64,000 bases of DNA from Microvirga arsenatis (GCF_009910705.1 NZ_JAAAXJ010000004.1:248001-312000); one strand, 5' to 3'; shown: positions 44,626 to 54,783, counted from the stretch's first letter. A program made the numbers and translations. The notes: generated by a model from the sequence alone, not told the origin.

Positions 44626-45255
44626 CTATACGCTGCCATGGGCGAGCGCCCTCAGGACCACCCGGATCATGGTGGCCAAACGCTGGTCGAGGATGTCCTG
44701 CGGCACCTCGGCGTCCAGGCGCACGGTCAACGGGTTGATGAAGCGGTAGACCGCATCGCTGATGAAGGCGTGGGCCTTCTCCCGGTCGCGGGGCTCGAAC
44801 TTGCCCGTGGCGATGCCCTCGTCCAGCACCCGCTCGATGAGCTGGCGCATGCGGGCCCGGTGCTTGCGGATGAGGGGGCGCGCGGTCTCGGTGGCGGTGC
44901 AATAGACGTCGAAGAGGTGCCGGTCCTGCTTCAGGAGGTCCCGGTGCATTCGCGCCCAGGCTTGGATCAGGCGCTCGAGCTTGTCGTCCGCCGGGTCGGG
45001 GGAATCCGCGATGTCGGCAATGGTCGCTTCCATCCGCCGGAGCCACTGGCCCGCCACCGCGTCGATGAGGGCGGCCTTGCTGGCAAAGTAGCGGTAGACA
45101 TTGGCATGGGTCATGCCGGCCGCATCGGCGATGCCCACCACGGTGATGTGCTTGGGCCCGAATTCCCGGAGCTGGTCGGCGGCGATGGCAAGCAGACGGC
45201 TGTCGGCCGGCGCGGCCTCCGCCGCCTTAAGCGATCCGCCGGCCGGGCGCCTCAT
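44626..45255 (-). CDS. TetR/AcrR family transcriptional regulator
   Basis: The 209-residue protein has an N-terminal TetR helix-turn-helix (ITVVGIADAAGMTHANVYRYF, about residues 37-57) and a helical ligand domain. Its ATG overlaps the zapE stop as ATGA, so the two are translationally coupled. The ligand and targets are unknown. A perfect palindrome follows the gene and precedes mdh, so regulation of mdh or self-regulation is possible. Confidence 0.88.
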   Translation of the reverse strand: MRRPAGGSLKAAEAAPADSRLLAIAADQLREFGPKHITVVGIADAAGMTHANVYRYFASKAALIDAVAGQWLRRMEATIADIADSPDPADDKLERLIQAWARMHRDLLKQDRHLFDVYCTATETARPLIRKHRARMRQLIERVLDEGIATGKFEPRDREKAHAFISDAVYRFINPLTVRLDAEVPQDILDQRLATMIRVVLRALAHGSV

Positions 45256-46445
45256 GTCTCCGCGAGCCCCGTCGTGCTGCCCGAGGCCTCCGAGGTCGCG
45301 CGCCCGTGCGGCAGGGAGAGGTACTCCTCGGAACGCATCTCGATCAGGCGTGAGACCGTGCGGTCGAACTCGAACGCCTCGCGGCCCGTATCCGCATGAT
45401 AGAGTTCCGGGGCCTCGGCCTCGGCGGAGGCCAGGAGCTTCACGTGGGCATCGTAGAGGGCGTCGACCAGCATGATGAAGCGCTTGGCCTCGTTGCGCCG
45501 CTCGAAGGTCATCTTCGGGATATTCTCCAGTATGACCGTGTGGAACTCCTCGGCCACCGCAAGGTAATCGGCGGCGCCCAGGGGCTTGGAGCACAAATCC
45601 TCGAAGGAGAAGCGGGCCACGCCGCCCGCGGCCTGGGGCACCTCGACCGGGTGGCCCTTGACCGTCAGGGTCACCGGGCGGCCCTGCTCGCGCCCCGTGA
45701 GGCTCCTGAAGGCGCGGGTCAGGGCCGCGTGGGATTCCTCGTCGGCCGGCGTGTAGAAGACCGGGCTGCCGGCGAGTTTCTCCAGCCGGAAGTCGGTGCG
45801 GGCTTCGAGCTTCACCACCGCCATGCGCTCCTGCAGGAGCGCGATGAAGGGCAGGAAGAGGGAACGGTTGAGGCCGCCTTCGTAGAGCCGGTCGGGCTCC
45901 ACGTTGGAGGTCGCCACCACCACCACCCCATGGGCGAAGAGCGCCGTGAACAGGCGCCCGAGGATCATGGCGTCGGCGATGTCGGTGACGGTGAACTCGT
46001 CGAAGCAGAGCACCCAGGCCTCGCTGGCGAGAGCTTCCGCCACGGGCGCGATGGGATCGTCGCCCGAGACCTCGCCCGTCTTCAGCTTCTGACGATAGGC
46101 GTGGATGCGCTCGTGCACATCCGAGAGGAAGGCGTGGAAATGGACCCGGCGCTTGCGCCGCACGGGCAGCGCCTCGAAGAACAGGTCCATCAGCATGGTC
46201 TTGCCGCGCCCGACCGAGCCCCAGACATAGAGCCCCCTCGGCGGCTCCGGGCTCTTCTTGCCGAAAAGCCAGCCGAGCGCGCTCGGCTTGCGGGCGAGGC
46301 GATAGGAGCCGAGGGCCTCGGCCAGGGCCTCGAGCCGCTTGAGCAGCGCCACCTGCGCCGGATCGCGCTCGATGGCGCCCGCCGCAACCAGGGCATTGTA
46401 GCGGGCCGTGATGGAGTAAGGCGAGGAGAAGGAGGTGTCGTTCAC
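45252..46445 (-). CDS. zapE: Cell division protein ZapE (AFG1/LACE1-type ATPase)
   Basis: The 397-residue ATPase has Walker A GSVGRGKT (about residues 75-82), Walker B LCFDEFTVTDIADAMIL and the arginine-containing FALFAHGVVVVATSN-type segment. ZapE interacts with the Z ring in E. coli; the eukaryotic homologue Afg1 handles mitochondrially encoded proteins. It is the first gene of a two-gene unit with tetR. Confidence 0.92.
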   Translation of the reverse strand: MNDTSFSSPYSITARYNALVAAGAIERDPAQVALLKRLEALAEALGSYRLARKPSALGWLFGKKSPEPPRGLYVWGSVGRGKTMLMDLFFEALPVRRKRRVHFHAFLSDVHERIHAYRQKLKTGEVSGDDPIAPVAEALASEAWVLCFDEFTVTDIADAMILGRLFTALFAHGVVVVATSNVEPDRLYEGGLNRSLFLPFIALLQERMAVVKLEARTDFRLEKLAGSPVFYTPADEESHAALTRAFRSLTGREQGRPVTLTVKGHPVEVPQAAGGVARFSFEDLCSKPLGAADYLAVAEEFHTVILENIPKMTFERRNEAKRFIMLVDALYDAHVKLLASAEAEAPELYHADTGREAFEFDRTVSRLIEMRSEEYLSLPHGRATSEASGSTTGLAET

Positions 46446-46517
46446 AGGACGATCGATACCTCTCCGGAGGCTTTAGCGCAAACGGCTTGAGGCCGCGTCG
46501 CCGGGCGATTCCGGCGA

Positions 46518-47105
46518 TCAGCGCGAGAGCGACAGCGGGGCCCCGGACTTGGCGAGGACGCCGCTGAGCGAGGCGGAGGAGCCGCGCAGGCGGGCCGCGA
46601 CCGCGCCGCCGGTCTGATAGAGATAGACCTCCCCGTCGCGGTAATCCCAGGCATTGACCTTGGACAGGTCCTGGTTCGAGCAGCCGGAGGCGGAAGCCCG
46701 GTAGAGGTCGAGGGCCGGCGCGCTCGAGAGCTGGATGCGGCAGGTGCCGCCGGAGGTCTGGGCGCTCCAGTTGCCCACCATGGCGGTGCGGCTGGCAGGC
46801 GCGGGCGCCGCCGCGGGCGCAGGGGCCGAGACCATGGGCGGAGGAGGAGCGGGCGGCAGGCCGGCCAGGTCGGTTCCACCGGCCGGGGGAGCCATGGGGT
46901 CCGAGGCGAGAGGCGCGCCGGCGACGGGCGGCAGCGGGGCGGCTTCGATGGCGCCCGAGGGAACGGCCTCGACCGGCGGAGCCTCGGCGACCGGCGCCGC
47001 GGAGGCGCTGCGGATCGGCGCTCCGCCGAGTCGCGTGGACGAGCACGCGCCGAGCGCCAGCGCCGAACAGGTCACGGCCATCACAACCCAAAGGGAGTTC
47101 TTCAT
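46518..47105 (-). CDS. Inh/AprI metalloprotease inhibitor-type lipoprotein (Omp19-like)
   Basis: The 195-residue protein has a lipoprotein signal with lipobox LGAC (Cys21). A Pro/Ala-rich linker covers about residues 30-105, and a C-terminal Inh domain (about 105-195) follows with G-N-W-x-A-Q-T-x-G-G-T-C-R-I. The arrangement is that of Brucella Omp19, an outer-membrane lipoprotein that inhibits host proteases. The role here is inferred. The two cysteines of the Inh domain (TCRI and SGCS) can form its usual disulfide. Confidence 0.87.
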   Translation of the reverse strand: MKNSLWVVMAVTCSALALGACSSTRLGGAPIRSASAAPVAEAPPVEAVPSGAIEAAPLPPVAGAPLASDPMAPPAGGTDLAGLPPAPPPPMVSAPAPAAAPAPASRTAMVGNWSAQTSGGTCRIQLSSAPALDLYRASASGCSNQDLSKVNAWDYRDGEVYLYQTGGAVAARLRGSSASLSGVLAKSGAPLSLSR

Positions 47106-47227
47106 CGCGGTCCTCTCATGCCCTGCCGTTTAAGGCGAACGGCCTCTCGGCGCGGCCTAAGAATACATAAGGAATATGAACCTAGGCCAACACTATTCCG
47201 CCTTCGAGATATGGAAGCGCAACCCAC

Positions 47228-47251
47228 AAAAAAAGGCGCACGCGGCGCCTT
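47228..47251 (-). terminator. Intrinsic terminator of the sdh operon
   Basis: On the minus strand AAGGCGC and GCGCCTT form a 7-bp stem with a 5-nt loop (47233-47251) followed by eight T residues. It begins 25 bp after the sdhB stop codon. Confidence 0.9.
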
Positions 47252-47275
47252 TTCGTGAGGTGTTGCGGCGGTGCC

Positions 47276-48058
47276 TCAGACCGTGCGCGCGATCATCATC
47301 TTCTTGATCTCGGCGATGGCCTTCGCCGGGTTCAGTCCCTTGGGGCAGGTGTTGGCGCAGTTCATGATCGTGTGGCAGCGGTAGAGCCGGAACGGGTCGT
47401 GCAGGTTGTCGAGGCGCTCGCCGGTGGCCTCGTCGCGGGAATCGATGAGCCAGCGATAGGCCTGCAGGAGAGCCGCCGGGCCCAGGAACCGGTCGCCGTT
47501 CCACCAGTAGCTCGGGCACGAGGTGGTGCAGCAGGCGCAGAGAATGCACTCGTAGAGGCCGTCGAGCTTGGAGCGCTCCTCCGGCGTCTGGCGCCACTCG
47601 GTCTCGGGTTCCGCCGTCTCCGTCTGGAGCCAGGGCTGGATCGAGGCGTGCTGGGCGAAGAAGCTCGTGAGGTCCGGCACCAGATCCTTGATCACCGGCA
47701 TGTGCGGCAGCGGGTAGATCTTGATCGTGTCGGACTCGCAATCATCGATGCCCAGCGTGCAGGCCAGCGTGTTCTTGCCCATGATGTTCATGGCGCAGGA
47801 GCCGCAGATGCCCTCGCGGCAGGAGCGGCGGAAGACCAGCGTGGAATCGACGTTGTTCTTGATCCACAGCAGCGCGTCGAGGACCATCGGGCCGCAATCG
47901 TCGCGGTCGACGTAGTAGGTGTCGATGCGCGGGTTCTGCCCGTCGTCCGGGTTCCAGCGATAGATGCGGAACGCCTGAAGGTTGGACGCGCCGGCCGGCT
48001 TCGGCCAGGTCTTGCCTTCGGTGTACTGGGAGTTCTTGGGAAGCGTGAACTGAGCCAT
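47276..48058 (-). CDS. sdhB: Succinate dehydrogenase iron-sulfur subunit
   Basis: The 260-residue subunit has the three cluster motifs: [12 protein letters not shown] for [2Fe-2S], [16 protein letters not shown] for [4Fe-4S] and [17 protein letters not shown] for the 3Fe/4Fe sites. It passes electrons from SdhA to quinone. It is last in sdhCDAB. Confidence 0.97.
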   Translation of the reverse strand: MAQFTLPKNSQYTEGKTWPKPAGASNLQAFRIYRWNPDDGQNPRIDTYYVDRDDCGPMVLDALLWIKNNVDSTLVFRRSCREGICGSCAMNIMGKNTLACTLGIDDCESDTIKIYPLPHMPVIKDLVPDLTSFFAQHASIQPWLQTETAEPETEWRQTPEERSKLDGLYECILCACCTTSCPSYWWNGDRFLGPAALLQAYRWLIDSRDEATGERLDNLHDPFRLYRCHTIMNCANTCPKGLNPAKAIAEIKKMMIARTV

Positions 48059-48073
48059 TGTGCTTCGTCTTCC

Positions 48074-49897
48074 TTAGTACACGCGTGCCTTGGGCTCGAT
48101 GTACTGAATGTCGTTCGACATGGTGTAGGTGTGCACCGGGCGGTAATCGATGGTCACCTTGTGGGAGGTGTCGTCGATCCAGGCCAGCGTGTGCTTCATC
48201 CAGTTCTTGTCGTCGCGCTCGGTGAAGTCCTCGCGGGCATGCGCGCCGCGGGATTCCTGGCGGTTGGCGGCCCCCTCCATGGTGACGACCGCCTGCCCGA
48301 TCAGGTTGTCGAACTCCAGGGTCTCCAGGAGGTCGGTGTTCCAGATCAGCGAGCGGTCCGTGACCTTGATGTCGGCGGCCGCGTTCCACACGTCGTGGAT
48401 GAGCTTCTTGCCCTCCTCCAGCACCTCGCCTGTGCGGAACACCGCGCAGTTGTTCTGCATGGTCTTCTGCATGCGAAGCCGCAGCTCCGCGGTCGAGGTC
48501 GAGCCGTTGGCATAGCGGAACTTGTCGAGGCGCGAGAGCGCGAGCTCGTCGGCGCCCTTCGGCAGGTCCGCATGGCGGGCGTTCGGCTCCAGGATCTCGG
48601 CGCAGCGAAGCCCCGCCGCGCGGCCGAACACCACGAGGTCGATGAGCGAGTTGGAGCCGAGGCGGTTCGCGCCGTGCACGGACACGCAGGCCGCTTCGCC
48701 GAGCGCCATCAGGCCCGGCACCACCGTGTCCGGGTTGCCGTTCTTCAGGGTGAGCACCTCGCCGTGATAGTTCGTCGGGATGCCGCCCATGTTATAGTGG
48801 ACGGTCGGCAGGACCGGGATCGGCTCCTTCGTGACATCCACGCCCGCGAAGATCTTGGCGCTCTCGGAGATGCCGGGCAGGCGCTCGTGCAGGATCTTCG
48901 GGTCGAGGTGGTCGAGGTGGAGATAGATGTGGTCCTTGTTCTTGCCCACGCCGCGGCCGGCGCGGATCTCCATGGTCATGGCGCGCGAGACCACGTCGCG
49001 GGAGGCGAGGTCCTTGGCGGAGGGCGCGTAGCGCTCCATGAAGCGCTCGCCTTCCGAGTTGGTGAGGTAGCCGCCCTCGCCGCGCGCTCCTTCCGTGATG
49101 AGGCAGCCCGCGCCGTAGATGCCGGTCGGGTGGAACTGCACGAACTCCATGTCCTGCAGCGGCAGGCCTGCGCGCAGCACCATGGCGTTGCCGTCGCCCG
49201 TGCAGGTATGGGCCGAGGTCGCGGAGAAGTACGCGCGTCCGTAGCCGCCCGTGGCGAGGATCGTCATGTGGGCGCGGAAGCGGTGGATCTCGCCGGTCGC
49301 CTGGTTGAGCGCCACCACGCCGATGCAGCGGCCGTCCGAGTCCATCATCAGGTCGAGGGCGAAGTACTCGATGAAGAAGTTGGTCTGGTTGCGCACCGCC
49401 TGCCCGTAGAGGGTGTGCAGGATGGCGTGGCCCGTGCGGTCGGCGGCGGCGCAGGTGCGCTGGGCCGTGCCCTTGCCGTATTCCGTGGTCATGCCGCCGA
49501 AGGGGCGCTGGTAGATCTTGCCCTCGGCCGTGCGGGAGAAGGGGACGCCCCAGTGCTCCAGCTCGTAGACCGCGGCCGGCGCGTTGCGGCACAGGTACTC
49601 GATGGCGTCCTGGTCGCCGAGCCAGTCGGAGCCCTTCACGGTGTCGTACATGTGCCAGCGCCAGTCGTCCGGGCCCATGTTGCCGAGCGAGGCGGAGATG
49701 CCGCCCTGCGCCGCCACCGTGTGCGAGCGCGTGGGGAACACCTTGGTGATGCAGGCGGTGCGCAGGCCCGCCTGCGAGCAGCCGACGGTGGCGCGAAGGC
49801 CCGCGCCGCCCGCGCCCACCACCACCACGTCGAAGGTGTGGTCGACGATGTTGTAGGCCTTTCCGTTGATGGCCGGGCCGTTCGTTGCTTGAGCCAT
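48074..49897 (-). CDS. sdhA: Succinate dehydrogenase flavoprotein subunit
   Basis: The 607-residue subunit starts at [20 protein letters not shown]. It has the FAD-binding [15 protein letters not shown], the [13 protein letters not shown] segment with the FAD-linking histidine, and the active-site [21 protein letters not shown]. It oxidises succinate in complex II. It begins 11 bp after sdhD. Confidence 0.97.
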   Translation of the reverse strand: MAQATNGPAINGKAYNIVDHTFDVVVVGAGGAGLRATVGCSQAGLRTACITKVFPTRSHTVAAQGGISASLGNMGPDDWRWHMYDTVKGSDWLGDQDAIEYLCRNAPAAVYELEHWGVPFSRTAEGKIYQRPFGGMTTEYGKGTAQRTCAAADRTGHAILHTLYGQAVRNQTNFFIEYFALDLMMDSDGRCIGVVALNQATGEIHRFRAHMTILATGGYGRAYFSATSAHTCTGDGNAMVLRAGLPLQDMEFVQFHPTGIYGAGCLITEGARGEGGYLTNSEGERFMERYAPSAKDLASRDVVSRAMTMEIRAGRGVGKNKDHIYLHLDHLDPKILHERLPGISESAKIFAGVDVTKEPIPVLPTVHYNMGGIPTNYHGEVLTLKNGNPDTVVPGLMALGEAACVSVHGANRLGSNSLIDLVVFGRAAGLRCAEILEPNARHADLPKGADELALSRLDKFRYANGSTSTAELRLRMQKTMQNNCAVFRTGEVLEEGKKLIHDVWNAAADIKVTDRSLIWNTDLLETLEFDNLIGQAVVTMEGAANRQESRGAHAREDFTERDDKNWMKHTLAWIDDTSHKVTIDYRPVHTYTMSNDIQYIEPKARVY

Positions 49898-49908
49898 GTG
49901 AGAATTCC

Positions 49909-50325
49909 TTAAACCAGGATGCGGCCGAGGCTGACCTTGAGGATGGCGTAGAGGCAGGCGACCGCGATGACGACCGCGTAGAAGTTGTTGGCGATCACCG
50001 CGACGATCTTGAGCATGCGGTCGTGGACGTAGTCCTCGATGATGATCTGCATGCCCATGCGCATGTGGTTCGTCACCGACACCACCGCGAGGATCAGGAC
50101 GATCGCGACGAGCGGATGCGAGATGATGGCGATCGCCTCCTGGTAGGAGGAGCCGGCGAGCGCCGCCACGATGATCACGAAGGCGATGATGAGCGGGATG
50201 TTCGACACCGCCGTCATGCGGTGGAGCCACCAATGCTCGACCCCATGCCCGGCGGCGCCGAGGCCCTTCACGCGGGCGAGCGGGGTGCGCATGGAAACGC
50301 GGGTGTCAGCCCTGTTGTCGGCCAT
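49909..50325 (-). CDS. sdhD: Succinate dehydrogenase membrane anchor subunit
   Basis: The 138-residue protein has three membrane segments and the haem/quinone region [10 protein letters not shown] near residues 27-36. A conserved H-M-R-M-G-M-Q segment follows. It anchors complex II. It lies 14 bp after sdhC. Confidence 0.93.
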   Translation of the reverse strand: MADNRADTRVSMRTPLARVKGLGAAGHGVEHWWLHRMTAVSNIPLIIAFVIIVAALAGSSYQEAIAIISHPLVAIVLILAVVSVTNHMRMGMQIIIEDYVHDRMLKIVAVIANNFYAVVIAVACLYAILKVSLGRILV

Positions 50326-50339
50326 GGGTCCGGTCTCCT

Positions 50340-50735
50340 TTAGAACGCGATGAAGGCCACGACCCAGATCGCCAGGGTGAGCGCGACCGAGCCGATGAGG
50401 GTGAAGCGGGCCATGTTGATGCGCTGGGCCGCCTCCATGCCGTAGCCGAAGTCCCACACCAGGTGGCGCACGCCGCCCAGCATGTGGTGCATGAGGATCC
50501 AGGTGTAGCCGAAGAGGATCAGGTACCCGAGGGGCGAGCCGAAGAACCACTGCACAGTGTCGAAGGCCGAAGGCCCGGAGGCCAGGGCCACGAGCCAGAT
50601 CGCGAAGAGGGCGATGCCGCCATAGAGGGCGACGCCGGTGATGCGGTGGGCGACGGACATGGCCATCGTCCAGCTCCACCGATAGATCTGAAGATGCGGG
50701 GACAGGGGCCTCGGGGCCACTTTCGCCTCAGCCAT
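50340..50735 (-). CDS. sdhC: Succinate dehydrogenase cytochrome b556 subunit
   Basis: The 131-residue subunit has the signature RPLSPHLQIYRWSWTMAMSVAHRITG, read as RP-L-S-P-H-L near residue 9 and S-V-A-H-R-I-T-G near 27. The haem-ligand segment H-H-M-L-G-G-V-R-H-L comes later. Three membrane segments are evident. AGGAGAG lies about 8 bases upstream. It is the first gene of sdhCDAB and divergent from a LysR gene. Confidence 0.94.
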   Translation of the reverse strand: MAEAKVAPRPLSPHLQIYRWSWTMAMSVAHRITGVALYGGIALFAIWLVALASGPSAFDTVQWFFGSPLGYLILFGYTWILMHHMLGGVRHLVWDFGYGMEAAQRINMARFTLIGSVALTLAIWVVAFIAF

Positions 50736-50913
50736 AATGTTCTCTCCTGCTCGGCGACGGGTCGGTCGCGCGTCGTTTGGAACGGTTCGTATCGGATGCG
50801 CGGCAACAGAGCAATGCGCCCTCCCCCGATCGGAGGACTGGGGACACACTTCGTCAGCCGCGAAGAGTGATCCAAGCTCGCCTAAAGCACAATTTTTAAT
50901 TATTCTTATCTGC

Positions 50914-50930
50914 CTTCGTATCCGACGAAG
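50914..50930. promoter_or_regulatory. Short inverted repeat at the LysR gene start
   Basis: CTTCGT and ACGAAG are separated by 5 bp and end 7 bp before the LysR start codon, overlapping its ribosome-binding region. It could be an autoregulatory site; the match to the T-N11-A LysR box is partial. Confidence 0.35.
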
Positions 50931-50937
50931 GAAGGCC

Positions 50938-51825
50938 ATGCAATTCGACCTGACGGACTTGAGCCTCTTCCGGCATGTGGTGGAGGCGGGCAGCATCACC
51001 CACGGAGCCGGGCGGGCCCATCTGGCGCTCGCCGCCGCCAGCACCCGCATCCGCAACATGGAGAAGTCGCTCGGGGCTCCCCTCCTCCTGCGCAACCGGC
51101 AGGGAGTGGTGCCCACCCCCGCCGGCCGCACCCTGCTCCAGCACGCCCGCGCCCTGCTGGCCCAGGCCGAGCGTCTGCGGGAGGATCTGGGCGCCTATAC
51201 GGGCGGCCTCACCGGGCAGATCCGGATTCTCTCCAACACCAACGCCCTCACCGAATTCCTGCCCGAGGCCCTGGGAAGCTTCCTCGCCGGCCACCCGCAG
51301 GTCTCCATCGACCTGGAGGAGCGCCTCAGCGACGAGATCGTGGGGCTGATCGCGGAGGGGGTGGGCGACATCGGCATCGTCGCGGGCACGGTGGAGACCG
51401 GGCAGCTGGAGACCTACCCCTTCCGCAGCGACCGTTTCGTGCTGGCGGTGTCCGATGCCCATCCCCTCGCCGCCCGCGCCGGGATCCCCTTCGCCGAGGT
51501 GCTGGAGCACGACTTCGTCGGCCTCGACCGGGCGAGCGCCCTCCAGCGCTTCCTGGCCGCCAAGGCCGCCCGCATCGGCAAGCCCATCCGCCTGCGGGTG
51601 CAGCTCAGGAGCTTCGATGCGGTGTGCCGGATGGTGGAGGCGGGCGTGGGCCTCGGCATCGTGCCCGAGACCACGGCGCGCCGCGCCGCCCGCACCATGG
51701 CGATCCGCACAGTCGCCCTGGAGGATCCCTGGGCCGCCCGCGATCTCACCCTGTGCATCCGCTCCCTCAAGGACTTGGCCACCTCGGCGCGGCAGCTGGT
51801 GGAGCATCTGCGCCAGGGTGCCTGA
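50938..51825 (+). CDS. LysR family transcriptional regulator
   Basis: The 295-residue protein starts at MQFDLTDLSLFRHVVEAGSI. The N-terminal helix-turn-helix runs to about residue 60 (A-A-S-T-R-I-R-N-M-E), and the effector domain follows. It is divergent from sdhCDAB, with 202 bp between the start codons. Control of sdh or of a nearby target is suggested by position only; the ligand is unknown. Confidence 0.88.
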   Translation: MQFDLTDLSLFRHVVEAGSITHGAGRAHLALAAASTRIRNMEKSLGAPLLLRNRQGVVPTPAGRTLLQHARALLAQAERLREDLGAYTGGLTGQIRILSNTNALTEFLPEALGSFLAGHPQVSIDLEERLSDEIVGLIAEGVGDIGIVAGTVETGQLETYPFRSDRFVLAVSDAHPLAARAGIPFAEVLEHDFVGLDRASALQRFLAAKAARIGKPIRLRVQLRSFDAVCRMVEAGVGLGIVPETTARRAARTMAIRTVALEDPWAARDLTLCIRSLKDLATSARQLVEHLRQGA

Positions 51826-51953
51826 GACGGGCGGCCTGCGGGCGGGAACGCATTGCCGGGTTCCGGCCGCTCAATTCGCCGTGAGGAGGGGATGATTGTC
51901 GCCTCAGACCTGTCACTGTTGAGCGGGGGCGCTCAACCCTTCGGGAGGAAACC

Positions 51954-52631
51954 ATGCGCGCAACGGACGGTATATCACTGGCGGCCCTTCTGGCCCTTCT
52001 GACCCTGGCCTTTTCCGGCATCGCCCAGGCCCAGACGGCCTCGGCCGACACAAGCTTCTTCGTGACCAGCGTGGGGTCCGGCAGGGGCGCCGATCTCGGC
52101 GGGCTGGAGGGCGCGGACCGGCACTGCCAGACGCTGGCCGAGACCGCCGGCATTCGCGGCAAGGTCTGGCGCGCCTATCTGTCCACCCAGGCCATGGGCG
52201 GCGCCGCGGCCGTGAATGCCCGGGATCGCATCGGCCGCGGGCCGTGGCGGAACGCCAAGGGAGACGTGATCGCGAAAGACGTGGCGGAACTGCACGGCCC
52301 CACCAACAATCTCACCAAGCAGACGGCGCTCACCGAGAAGGGCGAGATCGTGAAGGGCCGCGGCGACCAGCCGAACCAGCACGACATCCTCACCGGATCC
52401 CAAGCAGACGGCACCGCCTTTCCGGGCAGCCAGGACATGACCTGCGGCAACTGGACGAAGAGCGGCCCGGACGGAGCCGCCATGGTCGGGCATCATGACC
52501 GCATGGGCCTCAACGAGGAGCCTCCGGCCAAGTCCTGGAACACGTCGCACCCGACCCGGGGCGGCTGCAGCCAGGAGGCCTTGCGGAGCACCGGCGGCGC
52601 GGGCCTGTTCTACTGCTTCGCGGCCGACTGA
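51954..52631 (+). CDS. Secreted lectin-like protein
   Basis: This 225-residue protein has a Sec signal peptide ending near AQA-QTA. The mature domain starts T-S-F-F-V-T-S-V-G-S-G-R-G-A-D-L-G-G-L-E-G-A-D and has four cysteines (C58 in DRHCQ, then C in MTCGNW, GGCSQ and FYCFAAD). That pattern, with an early A-D-x-x-C-Q and a late M-T-C-x-N-W, is seen in bacterial proteins annotated as lectin or endostatin-like (C-type-lectin fold). The ligand is unknown. It stands alone, converging on folD with the two stop codons adjacent. Confidence 0.7.
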   Translation: MRATDGISLAALLALLTLAFSGIAQAQTASADTSFFVTSVGSGRGADLGGLEGADRHCQTLAETAGIRGKVWRAYLSTQAMGGAAAVNARDRIGRGPWRNAKGDVIAKDVAELHGPTNNLTKQTALTEKGEIVKGRGDQPNQHDILTGSQADGTAFPGSQDMTCGNWTKSGPDGAAMVGHHDRMGLNEEPPAKSWNTSHPTRGGCSQEALRSTGGAGLFYCFAAD

Positions 52632-53534
52632 TCAGGCGGCGAAATCGACGGAGGGCATGCCGAGCCCGCGGCGCAGGCAGGCCGCCTCGAGCGTGTTGCG
52701 CAGGAGGCAGGCGATGGTCATGGGGCCGACGCCGCCGGGCACCGGCGTGATGGCGGAAGCGACTTCGGCCGCTTCCGCATAAGCCACGTCGCCCACCACC
52801 CTGGTCTTGCCCTCGCCGGCGGCGGGGTTCGGCACCCGGTTGATCCCCACATCGATCACGATGGCGCCAGGCTTGATCCAGTCGCCGCGCACCATCTCCG
52901 GCCGCCCGACCGCTGCGACGAGAAGGTCAGCGCTGCGGCAGACTTGCCGAAGGTCGCGGGTTTTCGAATGGGCCACCGTCACCGTGCAGCTCTGGGCAAT
53001 GAGGAGCTGCGTCATGGGCTTGCCGACGATGTTCGAGCGCCCGACCACCACCGCGTTGAGCCCGGCAAGATCCCGCCGCACCGACTGCGCCAGCAGGAGG
53101 CAGCCGAGCGGCGTGCAGGAGACGAGGCCCGGCACGCCCGTCATCAGGCGCCCGGCATTGATGGGGTGGAATCCATCCACGTCCTTGGCGGGGTCGATGG
53201 CTTCGATCACCTTTTGCGCGTCGATCTGCTTCGGCAGGGGCAGCTGCACCAGGATGCCGTCCACCGCCGGGTCGGCATTGAGCCGGGCGACGAGATCGAG
53301 GAGCTCGGCCTCGCTGGTCGAGGCCGGGAGCGTGTGCTCGAAGGAGCGCATGCCGACCTCGACGGTCTGGCGGGCCTTGTTCCTCACGTAGAGCTGGCTC
53401 GCCGGATCCTCGCCGACGATCACCACGGCAAGACCCGGCGTCACGCCCTGTTCGCTCAAGGCCTTCACCGCCCCGGCGATGCGGGCGCGCAGGCCCTCCG
53501 CATAGGCTTTTCCGTCGATGATCGCAGCGCTCAT
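52632..53534 (-). CDS. folD: Methylenetetrahydrofolate dehydrogenase / cyclohydrolase
   Basis: The 300-residue bifunctional enzyme has the active-site lysine region [22 protein letters not shown] and the C-terminal [10 protein letters not shown]. It interconverts methylene- and formyl-THF. Its ATG overlaps the DUF167 stop as ATGA. Confidence 0.96.
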   Translation of the reverse strand: MSAAIIDGKAYAEGLRARIAGAVKALSEQGVTPGLAVVIVGEDPASQLYVRNKARQTVEVGMRSFEHTLPASTSEAELLDLVARLNADPAVDGILVQLPLPKQIDAQKVIEAIDPAKDVDGFHPINAGRLMTGVPGLVSCTPLGCLLLAQSVRRDLAGLNAVVVGRSNIVGKPMTQLLIAQSCTVTVAHSKTRDLRQVCRSADLLVAAVGRPEMVRGDWIKPGAIVIDVGINRVPNPAAGEGKTRVVGDVAYAEAAEVASAITPVPGGVGPMTIACLLRNTLEAACLRRGLGMPSVDFAA

Positions 53535-53848
53535 GTCTCTGGTCGTCCTGTCAGGGCAGCAAGGGCGGAGGCCAGCGCCTCGCTCTCGCCCGCAATCGCA
53601 AAGGTTTTGAGCCGGGCCGCGGCGCCCGCCTCCAGGCGCACCGCCGAGGCCGGGAGCCTCAGGGCCCTGGCGAGGAGGCGCCGGGCGCCCTCGTTCGCCG
53701 CCCCGTCCTCCGGCGCGGCCCGGACCCGGACCTTCAGCACCGGCGTACCGTCCGAGAGGGCCTCGACCCCGTCGATGGCATCCCGTCCGCCCCGGGGCGT
53801 GACGCGAACCCGGACCTCGAGGCCGTCGGGGCGGAGGCGCCAGGGCAC
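53531..53848 (-). CDS. DUF167 (YggU family) protein
   Basis: The 105-residue protein fits DUF167, with [13 protein letters not shown] and [10 protein letters not shown]. Its function is unknown. It is in the common alphaproteobacterial order yggT-DUF167-folD; it starts 11 bp after yggT and overlaps folD. Confidence 0.88.
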   Translation of the reverse strand: MPWRLRPDGLEVRVRVTPRGGRDAIDGVEALSDGTPVLKVRVRAAPEDGAANEGARRLLARALRLPASAVRLEAGAAARLKTFAIAGESEALASALAALTGRPET

Positions 53849-53859
53849 GGCATGGCGCC

Positions 53860-54150
53860 TTAGAAGGCGATGGGCATCAGGTAGTCGATGATCAGGTTCT
53901 GGATGAAGATGATCAGCAGGATCAGGATGATCGGCGAGATGTCGACCCCGCCGAGATTGGGCAGGATGTTCCGGATCGGCCTGAGGACCGGCTCGGTCAC
54001 CGCATCGAGGAAGTTCCCGATCGAACGGACGAAATCGTTGCGGGTGTTGACCACGTTGAAGGCCACCAGCCAGCTCAGGATCGCCGAGGCGATGATGAGA
54101 TAGGTGTAGAGCTGCAGGGCCAGCAGAATGACGTTGAGGAGGGCGCGCAT
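53860..54150 (-). CDS. YggT family membrane protein
   Basis: The 96-residue protein has two YggT-type membrane segments around a [11 protein letters not shown] core. YggT homologues are involved in osmotic or membrane organisation; the role is not settled. It is the first gene of the yggT-DUF167-folD unit. Confidence 0.9.
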   Translation of the reverse strand: MRALLNVILLALQLYTYLIIASAILSWLVAFNVVNTRNDFVRSIGNFLDAVTEPVLRPIRNILPNLGGVDISPIILILLIIFIQNLIIDYLMPIAF

Positions 54151-54272
54151 GGGAAACCTGTCAGGGATCGGCGCTGCTCATGTAGCGTTTCAAGCGGAGC
54201 CGAACAACCCACAACCGCTTGCCGGAGCGGTCCCCTGCCCCCGCCGGCGGCTGTGGGCCTGCCGGCAGCCGA

Positions 54273-54301
54273 TTGACAGACCAAAGCACAGGGGCCTAAA
54301 A
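54273..54301 (+). promoter_or_regulatory. Sigma-70-like promoter for tRNA-Ala
   Basis: TTGACA (54273-54278) and CTAAAA (54296-54301) are separated by 17 bp. The expected start of transcription lies about 22 bp before the mature tRNA. Confidence 0.6.
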
Positions 54302-54330
54302 CGGGCCCCGCTTGGTCTTTTGAATCGGCC

Positions 54331-54407
<77 letters not shown>

Positions 54408-54474
54408 GCCCCTTCACCACCCCGACGATTCCTGACTCTCGCGGCCTGCCTCCCTGCCGTCCGGAAGTTCGAAC

Positions 54475-54783
54475 TTACGCTCCCCGGCTCTCCAGATAGA
54501 CCCTCGCCGCCTTCAGCGCGGTCGCGCATTGCGGCGTCGTGCTGCCGAGGATGTCTTCCGGAGCCGTTCGGCCGATCCAGATGTCGAAAGCGGTGCTGAC
54601 GACCCATGCCGGTTCGGCCATGGCGCGATCCGCCAATTGGGGGAGCGAGGCTTCCGCGCAGGCGCGCACCTGCCCGATCACCGCCTGCGGAGCCCGGACC
54701 TGCGCCAGGCGCTCGCTCATCTCCGCCTGAAGCGGATCGACGATCAGGAAGCTGACGAGGGAAGCAAGGATGTCCTGGAGCAT
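54475..54783 (-). CDS. Hypothetical protein
   Basis: The 102-residue protein was not recognised. It starts MLQDILASLVSFLIVDPLQAE, a hydrophobic N-terminus that may be a membrane anchor or uncleaved signal, and then becomes mostly helical with two cysteines. The codon pattern matches the neighbours, so it is probably coding. It lies alone, with a 7-bp palindrome (54806-54822) just upstream. Confidence 0.65.
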   Translation of the reverse strand: MLQDILASLVSFLIVDPLQAEMSERLAQVRAPQAVIGQVRACAEASLPQLADRAMAEPAWVVSTAFDIWIGRTAPEDILGSTTPQCATALKAARVYLESRGA

